From contig NC_037590.1 in NCBI RefSeq assembly GCF_003073045.1, positions 21,974,449-22,038,448 on the forward strand: DNA of 64,000 nt, given 5' to 3'. The notes beneath the pieces are model-generated. The model was not told where the DNA came from. It did no database searches and was given only the letters and a program-made list of their open reading frames with translations. The stretch comes from Pomacea canaliculata. Its lineage: Eukaryota > Mollusca > Gastropoda > Architaenioglossa > Ampullariidae. The position numbers and the translations under genes were made by a program. Positions 26,101-31,759 of the stretch are shown here, piece by piece; the first letter of the stretch is position 1, and each line of letters starts with the position of its first letter.

Positions 26101-29100
26101 GACTCGAAGAAGTTTGGGTCACATTGCAGGTCAAGGTCACGGCCACTCCAAAGTAAGTGCTGCTGAGTCCTGATGACGACTGTACAAATGGTGTTGCTGG
26201 AGCAGCTGTGGGAAAATGCAGAGACACATCAACATGGAAAAGCGGAAATATACATAAATTTCACTTATAAGTAAATCTGTAGAAGCGAACAAAATGAATA
26301 AATGATTAAAGTAATGGGAGGTGTCTGGTGAAAAATTAATGTCAAACCAATCTAACCAATGATCAAACTTACAACCAAAAAAAAAAAAAATTGAATTGAA
26401 ATGGAAAGGTGTTATTTTCTTCGTTTTCTTCTTTTACTGGCCAGTGTTCACAAGCACGACTTTTTATCCGGTACACTTCAAGTCCATTACCTTGAATCCA
26501 GTTCTTTCTTTTCAACCGTCCACGTCATATCCGACGAGCAAGAAATACAAGAGGAGCTATGAGGACATCATTGATTTTTTTTTCTTTATACAATTTTCTT
26601 TACAAACCGTTAATTGATTGTGGGGACAACCCAGAACCTGCTCTACAAGAGTTATTGATCTTTTAATACACATTTCTTAACAAATTATTAATTGCATTTC
26701 TCCTGTCGCTGGATGTAGAATGTATTTACTAGTTGGTCTCGCTCTCTCTCTCCCTCCCCATTCCGTCACTTGTCCATTGTTCCTTCTCGTCTTAGTTTTA
26801 ACAAAGCTCCACGTTGTTCATGTGTTTTCTTAAAATAATAGACTGAATGAATCAAGTCCAATTGTTTTGAAAAACATTTCTTCAGTAACGGCCGGAAAAG
26901 ATAAAGGGTGTGAATTAGACCTACAATGGACGCGTTGATGAAAATGCACAGCGTGAAATTTTGAGGGTCGTGCGTGTGTGTGTCTTTACAGCTTCAAGAG
27001 CAGAGCTCCGGCAAGAGTGTGAGCATCTGTTAAAGTAAGAACACACATTATAAAACTGCTTTAAACATAATCCAGTTAAACAAGACCAGTCATACTCGAC
27101 TCCTGTAAACACATATAAATATACAGATACTTCAAAACACAGCATGTGCACATGTACACGTCAGCCTCCTTTACAGAATTTACAGAGGAATTCTGTGGCG
27201 CAGAACTCTTTGTTACTGTAACATGACATGAAAACTTCGTGCATGGACTGAAAATAAAAATGGACTAAAAAATAAATAAATGAGAAATTCATAAGGTTGC
27301 CATGGTACCAAGGAAATGTGGACACACCTATGGCAGCGTAGTAAATGGTGTGGGTCTTGACTAGACTCAGTTTTCGCTTTCTCTCTCTCTTTGCTCATCT
27401 CAATAAATATTTTACTTCTAACGAACGTGCAGCAGTACTTACCTAAACTTTAAGCAGTCACTTTTCTGATTAAATTTTACAGTCATCGCGAGTAACTTTT
27501 TGGTATCCAGTCGCGGGGTAAATAAATTCTTTATTAGTTTTTACCTGTCATGTGGCTGTAAATAAGGGCGCAGTGGGTGGTTAGGGGAGAAGGAGTGAGA
27601 GAGAGATGAGGCTACAATCAGCGATACAGCCATGGTGTATAGTCAGGCCAAGGATGTACTTCAGTTCTGGTTCGGACTTTTGCGACGCCATAGATGGGCG
27701 CCTAAAAGGTTAAAGGGAAAAGCAAGTCCAATGGTCAGTTCTGTTGTATAAGAGCAGCACGGGCATTTTCCAACCCTAAATTTTGATCAGACATGGTTCA
27801 AGACCTATCATTAAGGATCAACTTACTGTTTGACTTTCTTTTCCCTTTCGGCAGGCAAAGAAGCCATTGTTGTAGGTTCCCAACAGGCTTCAGACCCATT
27901 TATGTGTATACTACAGGTGTCACTGTGTGTGTTTGTATATCTGTGTTTGTAAATGAGTAATATTTGATTCTATATCTTCAATCACTTTTATAGCTGTATA
28001 TCTGAACACGTTTATGTGCAGTTACCAATCTCTTAATATTCTCTCGAGAATAAAAAGAATAAAACAGAAAAACTATTAAAAAAACCAAAAGCGTAAGATC
28101 GCTAACAAAAGGCCTGACACATCCGGGTTTTTCGCCGACAGCTGTACAATGTATAGTGTACATTGCCTCCTTTCGAGTCCATTTATCAACAGTGTATTGG
28201 TGAACATTAATATCTGTGTGCCTAGCAGAATCATTTTAGGAGACCAGTTTCGCTTTTCTTCCATTTCTTCAATAATTCATCACTCTTTTATTCTCCGTCT
28301 GTACCTGTAGCTATTCGCTTGGAGCTAGGCTGGCACCAACGATGCCGTCATTTTATACTAAATGTAAATATTTATGCCACCATTTGATACTAAATGTAAA
28401 TATTTTGACTCTGTTATTTCTCTCTGTCCTTTTTTATTCATGGTTTTATTCTCTTTGTTTCTGTTTGCTCTCTCGATTAGTATAAAACTCATCACCACCC
28501 TCTTCTAATAACCATTGATTCTAATGATTATAGTTAATCTTTAATATGGTTGTTCAAACAGTGATGACAATAAATTCATGCAACATTGAAGCCACTGCTG
28601 ATTGTGACTCTAATCATTCAGCTCGTCGAACTCATTTTCCAGCGCCTCCTCGGACTTATCCAGAAATTGTCGATGACCCAGTTCCATCTTTTGTTCCATC
28701 TCCCGACTATTATTAACCAAGTTTTGCCGCTGCTACCACATGCCCAGCAAATGTTTATTTTCCGACCTGTCAATCATTTGTCAGCCAGTGTTCGATTGTC
28801 AATCATCACGCCTTCAACTCAAGCGGCACAACTCGTACAGTTCAGGGGCCAAGTAGCAGCCCCTGTTTTCACTTCATCTCTATCCTCGTGTTATTGCAAC
28901 GAGATACGACGAGAGGTGAGCAAATGTTTGTGAACATGCATTCACATCGATCTCCACCAAGTGACGGGGGAAACGGTGGCCAGCTACTCCTGCTGACAGC
29001 CTTGTCTCCATGGAATCATCGAACCATAAATAATATTTACACCCTCTCTTGTCTCTAGAATTGATAAGACTGATAAATTACTGTGTTTAAAAGGAGAAGT

Positions 29101-31495
29101 AACATAAAACTATCATGACCGTTGTAAAACTTGTTTGTTTTTATTTTTCTCTTAAGGCATCGAAAAAGTTGCATTTGGATTTTTAAAAAATATAAATGAA
29201 AGTCAGACGCATATGTCTATTGCTCTTGGTTTGCAAAAGAATAATGTTTCTTTTTTACCCTGTTCCAACTATCAACCATATTTTCAAAAAGTTATTCATG
29301 CATTAATAATTAATTGGAACAATACAATTACGCAAAAAAGCTGTTTTTGTTTGTTTTCTTTTTTTTTGTAGCTTGTAGTCCTAGCTTTCTAAGCCAGAAG
29401 GAGTTTGCATAGCTACTGTGCCGAAGCCACGACACGGACACCTTTTGATCGCTTTATGACGATAGTGGCGAGCGTGGTATGAATTATTCATGAGTGACAA
29501 ACCCTCAGTCCAGATCACTTCGGTTCAGAATCAATTATAGTCCATAGCAACTGCGTATATGGTTACGTAAGTAACCCTCTTTCACGATATCACATGAACA
29601 TACTAAGCCTGGCCTAATTACAAATTACTGCAAAAAAAAAAAAAACCAACAAAAAAACAAAAAAACAAAAAAACAAAAAAACTATGCTGTGAATATTTTA
29701 TTCCTGTTCATAAACCTGTTCATATAAATAGTGTTCAGGGATGGGGGAACCTTTTTTTTTTTTTTTTTTTTTTTGCCGAGGGCCATTTGAATATATTTAT
29801 AGCCTCACAAAATGATTAATTGAAAATTAGCCTGTATATTTGGTTAAGCCATAGTTTTGCATGTAAGCATGTACACTTCCAGCCTGTGTGGCACTGACTG
29901 TCCTCTGACTACCCGCAATACATGCCGACGGGCCGCGGGTAGACGACGACACACGTACGTGTCTGTCCGGTCCTATGTTCGTACCTGTCCTGTCTACCCC
30001 GTAATGAATGCTAAATGCTTGTCCCTCAAAATGTTATTATTATGATTCACTTAATATAAATTTATGCTACTGGATGCTCCTCTAAAAATATTGTAATGCA
30101 CATGATAAATAGGCCTAAAATATGTAATTAACTTCTAACGTAGTTTTTCTATCTCGACGTATTATTTCTTTATTATAATTTAAAATTTGTTCACTTATTG
30201 AACTATGGAAAGAACAAAAACACAAAAGAAAAAAGAAAAAAGAAGAAAAGAAGAACAACAAAACAAAAATTTGTAAAGAAACATTTTAATTTAGGCGAAG
30301 AAAAAGAACAAACAGAACAAAAAGAAGAACAAATTAAAAATCTGGAGAAGTTGACCTAAGCACCCAGTTCTTCGCAGCTGGAACCTCCAAGAACATTGCA
30401 GAGACAAAAACAGTAAAATATAGAAAACATAATGCAATAAATTAACAAGAGAAATGTTAAAACGTCGTTTAAATCGAGAGAATGGTTTCAGAATAGAAAA
30501 ATCGAGAATACAAATAACAATAAGTCAGTCATAAATAGTATTTACTAAAAAAATGTTTTAAAAATTTATTTAAATTTGTAAACCCAATTGTACTTTCCTC
30601 GATTACTTTGATTACATAATGTCACATAAATTTTAGTTAATCTTACTTGTTTAAATTTGCGTATTTGTATACAAGTTGGAATAAACATTTTCAGTTCACA
30701 CTACTTTTTCTGTAAACACCAAAGTTAATGTATCAAGTATATCTCAATAAATAGACAAAAATGTACATATAATGTGCTGACATATTGTCTTTAGTTTTAC
30801 AAGAATTATGTCCTTAAACTATTTACTTTTCATTAATGTTTGAAAGATGGCTAAATGCTTATAAAATAAAGCTCAAACATGTTTCTACACTTTGTTCCAT
30901 AAATTTTGATATATTATTAACCGAATTTCACTCAATGATGAGAAATCAGTAAACAGAATACATTAATAAAATGAGATTAACCTCAGTTCGTTAATCTAAA
31001 TCAAAAATATTTTAAAATTTTTATATCAAAACAGTTTTCTCAAAGTGCAATTTCTGACACTCAAAAGAAAAAACACCTAACAAAACAACAGGCAGTTACG
31101 TGGACTGGAAAACGGACAGATGAATAGATTCTAGCTAGCTTCATAGACAAACAACATCCGTCACAAGAGAATAAATAACAAGAATATAAAGATAAAAAGC
31201 CTTCTATAGCACTTTTCCCCACCGAGTTGTCTTCTATAATCAATGGTAACCAAACATAAATTTCTTGAGTAAGTGTTCTTTGATAACAAAAACTAAAACA
31301 AAAACAGTAGCAGCGTGTCTTGAACATCATCTGCTTATCCTAGACTTTTATCAATCCGCGCATCTTCAAGCAATCCTATTCAACGATACCTATCCAAAAG
31401 AAAACTTTCAACTAACTTGAAGCAGAGTGGAGGAGCAGAAGCAGCAGCTGCAACAGCGGTTGGAAGATGGAGAGAATCCATGCCTTCTTGGACAT
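5062..31495 (-). CDS. giant 30-Ig-domain membrane protein gene (signal peptide, tandem Ig domains, TM)
   Basis: Spliced minus-strand gene with 34 exons assembled here. Exon 1 (31417-31495) encodes a signal peptide, 32 exons encode 30 Ig-like domains between 26205 and 5335, and the last exon (5062-5180) encodes a hydrophobic segment and the stop. Each domain shows the Ig core: a Cys in an L-T-C-like B strand, usually a Trp in Y-x-W, and a second Cys in Y-x-C. Most begin with a V-K/R/Q-P-x-x-P linker. Summed exons give about 8.1 kb, roughly 2,700 codons. Tandem Ig ectodomains on one membrane segment are typical of adhesion or immune-recognition receptors; the ligand and role here are unknown. 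Thirteen domains carry 1-nt frameshifts, so the intact full-length product is uncertain: pseudogene, skipped exons or consensus errors are all possible. I do not recognise a named orthologue. Confidence 0.85.
5335..5583 (-). CDS. Ig domain 30 exon, membrane-proximal, GC donor
   Basis: With acceptor GAG|GC the exon is 249 nt and open: C-P-D-R-S-L-V-Q, MTCSAN, FEWYKD, YSCKA, ending I-R-I-S-G. An alternative acceptor 4 nt upstream (CAG|TG) would hit a stop. The only compatible donor is TCAG|GCAAGA, a GC-AG candidate. Confidence 0.75.
5903..6160 (-). CDS. Ig domain 29 exon, intact, divergent
   Basis: 258 nt, open. D-A-P-G-K-P-T-V start instead of the V-K-P linker, QFSCNA, YHWYYN, YACDV, ending L-T-I-R before T|GTAAGT. 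It carries several N-x-S/T sequons and resembles classical C2/I-type membrane-proximal domains more than the V-K-P series. Confidence 0.82.
6344..6613 (-). CDS. Ig domain 28 exon, intact
   Basis: 270 nt, open. A-T-P-I-T-P-S-L start, TLTCSS, YTWLQN, YACKA, ending L-A-P-S-G before GTCAGG. Confidence 0.87.
6946..7201 (-). CDS. Ig domain 27 exon (frameshift in last strand)
   Basis: D-A-P-Q-S-L-S-L start, TVTCAA, FQWSKS, YTCTASNSEGSD, then a +1 shift into ISFNLSVLG before GTAAGA. 256 nt is one over. Confidence 0.75.
7528..7773 (-). CDS. Ig domain 26 exon (at least two frameshifts)
   Basis: Fragments in three frames: KPTVSVSPAAVTLG, then SVNITCDISPV, then VGFTYSWTF and FYTCVV, ending A-T-I before donor GTGAGT. 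Each transition lacks one base. The acceptor choice is less certain than for its neighbours. Confidence 0.65.
8064..8326 (-). CDS. Ig domain 25 exon (frameshift at linker)
   Basis: The acceptor gives D-P-P, then one missing base in a CCC run precedes QPTIKPSS, TLTCET, YRWSKD, YTCAV and L-T-V-V-G before GTGAGT. 263 nt is one short. Confidence 0.75.
8572..8844 (-). CDS. Ig domain 24 exon, intact
   Basis: 273 nt, open. V-R-P-R-Q-P-V-L start, TMTCSS, FSWKKD, YTCAA, ending L-T-V-Q-G before GTCGGT. Confidence 0.87.
9249..9525 (-). CDS. Ig domain 23 exon (frameshift near start, GC donor)
   Basis: The acceptor gives V-Q-V-K-K-P-S-L-T-G, then a +1 shift is needed to enter LSTIAVDDG, TLNCST, VTWYGE and VKCSM. 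277 nt is one over. The only phase-1 donor is GAGG|GCAAGT, a GC-AG candidate. Confidence 0.75.
9725..9967 (-). CDS. Ig domain 22 exon, intact
   Basis: 243 nt, open. V-K-P-M-A-P-V-I start, SLTCQP, YSWSRG, ITCKV, ending A-S-V-M-G before GTGAGT. The shortest complete domain exon. Confidence 0.87.
10391..10648 (-). CDS. Ig domain 21 exon, intact
   Basis: 258 nt, open. V-K-P-S-T-P-V-V start, SLQCGT, STWTTN, YSCML, ending Y-S-L-V-G before GTAAGG. Confidence 0.87.
10829..10858. repeat. TG microsatellite
   Basis: (TG)n run interrupted by CGGCGCG. A related run lies at 11447-11474. Both are in introns of the Ig gene. Confidence 0.75.
11070..11354 (-). CDS. Ig domain 20 exon, intact
   Basis: 285 nt, open. 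V-Q-P-R-T-P-T-L start, TFTCSS, no clear core Trp, YACSV, ending V-N-L-L-G before GTATAA. The longest domain exon. Confidence 0.83.
11698..11949 (-). CDS. Ig domain 19 exon (two compensating frameshifts)
   Basis: V-K-P-A-T-P-S-L start, SLTCSS, then LSW followed by an in-frame TGA. A -1 shift right after the Trp restores TSPGETV and YKCRV. A +1 shift after AGVDS restores TANEIQLTG before GTCTGT. Net length 252 nt is a multiple of three, but the middle is out of frame. Confidence 0.7.
12061..12333 (-). CDS. Ig domain 18 exon, intact
   Basis: 273 nt, open. V-K-P-A-Q-P-T-A start, TLSCQT, YSWRQP, YQCQV, ending L-T-V-T-G before GTACCT. Confidence 0.87.
12546..12824 (-). CDS. Ig domain 17 exon, intact, GC donor
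   Basis: 279 nt, open. V-K-P-L-T-P-T-V start, SITCRT, a C strand without Trp (FTFYDP), YKCKV, ending L-L-V-T-G. The only donor in phase is ACAG|GCAAGC, a strong GC-AG candidate. Confidence 0.85.
13095..13355 (-). CDS. Ig domain 16 exon, intact
   Basis: 261 nt, open. V-V-P-P-A-P-V-V start, TYTCTT, YEWYKD, YSCMV, ending L-T-L-T-G before GTAGGA. Confidence 0.85.
13448..13473. repeat. poly-T tract
   Basis: Uninterrupted run of about 25 T in the intron between Ig domains 15 and 16. Confidence 0.8.
13573..13838 (-). CDS. Ig domain 15 exon (frameshifted mid-domain)
   Basis: V-K-P-Q-T-P-V-V start, SLICST, FMWITPNG, then a -1 shift near a GGG run into FVSQSLTLL, YSCAV, ending Y-T-L-R-G. 266 nt is one short. 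Donor GTTTGA. Confidence 0.75.
13872..14005. repeat. GATG-rich minisatellite
   Basis: Tandem array of GATGGATG and ATGGATGATGG-type units in the intron upstream of Ig domain 15 (sense direction). Length is likely polymorphic. Confidence 0.85.
14279..14552 (-). CDS. Ig domain 14 exon (frameshifted after F strand)
   Basis: V-Q-P-K-P-A-T-L start, SMQCST, a C strand without Trp (YTFTNT), YTCKV, then KGVDS. A +1 shift leads to DVSSTLVLSG and donor GTGAGA. 274 nt is one over. Confidence 0.75.
14701..15250 (+). mobile_element. non-LTR retrotransposon reverse-transcriptase C-terminal fragment
   Basis: Plus-strand reading with interruptions shows the downstream RT region of non-LTR elements: a DIDNRLSVANTSFSSLERKV segment, then STKIQVYHHL and VSYGAEAW (compare the usual K-x-x-V-Y...L-L-Y-G-x-E-x-W), then LSSTEAMLSRFEEQL and HMSDTRMPK. 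Several stops and shifts mark it as dead. It lies in the intron between Ig domains 13 and 14, antisense to the Ig gene. Confidence 0.7.
15384..15641 (-). CDS. Ig domain 13 exon, intact
   Basis: 258 nt, open. V-T-P-Q-T-P-I-I start, ALSCDS, WAWTRD, YTCTV, ending F-Y-L-S-G before GTACTT. Confidence 0.87.
16169..16439 (-). CDS. Ig domain 12 exon (frameshifted after Trp)
   Basis: V-K-P-K-A-P-T-V start, TLVCSS, YKWFEQ, then a +1 shift into SGFEISLET, TYTIST and FQCLV, ending F-L-L-E-G before GTGCGA. 271 nt is one over a multiple of three. Confidence 0.75.
16752..16806. repeat. (TTTG)n microsatellite
   Basis: Imperfect TTTG/TTG repeat in the intron between Ig domains 11 and 12. Confidence 0.8.
17081..17232 (-). 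CDS. Ig domain 11, C-terminal half exon
   Basis: Acceptor TTGCAG|G completes Trp, then FDTTGSL, STYQINPV, YRCSV, ending F-V-L-Q-G before GTAAGC. 152 nt, in frame. Confidence 0.8.
17787..17892 (-). CDS. Ig domain 11, N-terminal half exon
   Basis: V-R-P-M-T-P-V-I start, TLNCST, YKW with the Trp codon split by a phase-2 donor (TG|GTTTGT). 106 nt fits phase 1 to phase 2. Completed at 17081-17232. Confidence 0.8.
18884..19146 (-). CDS. Ig domain 10 exon (frameshift at linker, GC donor)
   Basis: The acceptor gives V-R-P, then a -1 shift in a CCC run is needed to enter LTPTIAG, TLTCSS, YTWYGV and YSCEV. 263 nt is one short. The only phase-compatible donor is AAAG|GCATGT, so the following intron is probably GC-AG. 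Confidence 0.75.
19771..20034 (-). CDS. Ig domain 9 exon, intact
   Basis: 264 nt, open. V-K-P-Q-T-P-T-L start, TLTCTT, YVWSRD, YTCTV, ending N-T-I-K-G before GTCCTC. Confidence 0.87.
20366..20513 (-). CDS. Ig domain 8, C-terminal half exon (frameshifted)
   Basis: Acceptor AACAG|G completes the Trp codon, then YFKGM and the E strand ISTVSF. A -1 shift is needed to reach GDYNCSV and the end V-I-S-G before GTGAGA. 148 nt is one short of the expected length. Confidence 0.7.
20861..20984 (-). CDS. Ig domain 8, N-terminal half exon
   Basis: V-I-P-Q-T-P-M-I start, SLMCGT, and YTW with the Trp codon split by a phase-2 donor (TG|GTACGA). 124 nt fits phase 1 to phase 2. The second half is at 20366-20513. 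Confidence 0.8.
21288..21544 (-). CDS. Ig domain 7 exon (frameshifted mid-domain)
   Basis: V-Q-P-R-R-P-V-V start, TLTCTS, YRWSLND in one frame, then QTYTIASATF and YSCSV in another. The length of 257 nt is one short of a multiple of three. The missing base lies near a GGG run between the two halves. Donor GTCAGC. Confidence 0.75.
21581..21633. repeat. (AAAC)n microsatellite
   Basis: About 13 copies of AAAC on the plus strand, (GTTT)n in the sense of the Ig gene, about 35 nt upstream of the domain 7 acceptor. Confidence 0.85.
21894..22157 (-). CDS. Ig domain 6 exon, intact
   Basis: 264 nt, open. V-R-P-R-R-P-S-V start, NLTCNT, YQWLKD, YTCII, ending Y-P-L-K-G before GTTAGT. Confidence 0.87.
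22362..22640 (-). CDS. Ig domain 5 exon, intact
   Basis: 279 nt, open. V-Q-P-Q-A-P-H-V start, TLECSS, YSWYVP, YTCQV, ending L-N-V-T-G before GTCAGT. Confidence 0.87.
22945..23306 (-). repeat. degenerate TGACA-rich intron repeat
   Basis: The intron after Ig domain 4 is dense in TTGTC/TGTCA words (TGACA in the gene's sense). A GACAAGTATGACAC block appears twice. It looks like a decayed minisatellite filling the intron next to the domain 4 donor. Confidence 0.55.
23307..23582 (-). CDS. Ig domain 4 exon, intact
   Basis: 276 nt, open. V-K-P-Q-T-P-K-V start, ALVCQT, YTWFDE, YLCSV, ending F-Q-L-T-G before GTAGGA. An array of seven donor-like hexamers lies 26 nt upstream of its acceptor. Confidence 0.87.
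23609..23650 (-). repeat. (GTAAGT)7 array in sense orientation
   Basis: Seven adjacent hexamers, six GTAAGT and one GCAAGT, on the coding strand of the Ig gene. They start 26 nt upstream of the domain 4 acceptor. Each unit matches the intronic part of the U1-complementary 5' splice-site consensus. Confidence 0.9.
24135..24395 (-). CDS. Ig domain 3 exon, intact
   Basis: 261 nt, open throughout. V-K-P-N-K-P-S-V start, SLTCVS, YYWYKD, YRCEA, ending V-A-V-I-G before a GTTTGA donor. Contains N-L-T and N-F-T glycosylation sequons. Confidence 0.85.
25033..25282 (-). CDS. Ig domain 2 exon (two frameshifts)
   Basis: Starts A-I-P-A-T-P-V-I; TLTCST; the C strand reads LTYEFF without the usual Trp; YTCAV. 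The frame breaks after STASVG and again after HNNSP, each missing one base. The length of 250 nt (252 minus 2) agrees. The final strand DFHLTG leads into donor GTACGA. Confidence 0.7.
25940..26205 (-). CDS. Ig domain 1 exon (frameshifted near end)
   Basis: Starts A-A-P-A-T-P-F-V after a CACAG acceptor. Shows TLTCN, YSWK and SYVCVV. Exon length is 266 nt, one short of the multiple of three required by phase 1-1 flanks. The last strand reads correctly only after a -1 shift following the SASSS segment. Donor GTAAGC. Confidence 0.7.
26206..31416 (-). other. first intron of the Ig gene
   Basis: 5.2 kb between the signal-peptide exon and Ig domain 1. No further Ig-like exon was seen. It contains an open stretch of unknown nature at 28577-28920 on the plus strand and a hAT-like end at 29736. 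Confidence 0.5.
29736..29815 (+). mobile_element. hAT-like element end, single terminus
   Basis: Begins CAGGGATGGGGGAACC, then a long T run, then GCCGAGGGCCATTTGAATAT. This pattern is typical of hAT non-autonomous element ends. No matching second terminus or target duplication was found, so it is probably a fragment. Confidence 0.45.
31417..31495 (-). CDS. signal-peptide exon of the Ig gene (exon 1)
   Basis: ATG at 31495-31493 opens 26 codons: a basic start (MSKKAW), a hydrophobic core with a run of six Leu, and an H-S-A-S end typical of signal-peptidase sites. The frame then leaves through a good donor (A|GTTAGT) in phase 1. That matches the phase-1 acceptor of the first Ig exon at 26205 and gives T-A-P-A-T-P at the junction. 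A 5.2-kb first intron follows. Assignment to the Ig gene rests on strand, phase and order; no transcript was available. Confidence 0.65.
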
Positions 31496-31665
31496 CGTGG
31501 ATCCGACACTGCGCTTCACACGGAGACAGAGCGAGTTCTGGAAAGATTCGTCTGTTTGGAGGTGTGTAACGGCCGTTGTCATGGCCACCCTCGGAGGCAG
31601 AGGACCAAGGGCGCATGTGCGCGCATGCATACCGGGGCCACAGGCCATGCTGTTGTCGTACATCT
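31496..31665 (-). promoter_or_regulatory. GC/CpG-rich island upstream of the Ig gene start
   Basis: Directly upstream of the signal-peptide ATG the base composition changes from AT-rich to GC-rich with many CpGs, unlike the flanks. This is the likely 5' UTR and promoter region. No TATA box was confidently seen. Confidence 0.35.
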
Positions 31666-31759
31666 GGCAATGTTTAGACGCTTTGTACGAAACAAAAACG
31701 TTTTATATTCCTTTTAAAACTGTTTTAGACTTTCAATACATCAGAAGTTTCTGGTAAGA

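Noticed and set aside
27530..27560. Micro-exon between TTTACAG and GTAAAA sites in intron 1 of the Ig gene
   Set aside because: 11 nt would break frame; the splice-site matches are likely chance.
31467..31757. Plus-strand 96-codon frame over the CpG patch
   Set aside because: It is antisense to the signal-peptide exon and has no similarity or splice context.
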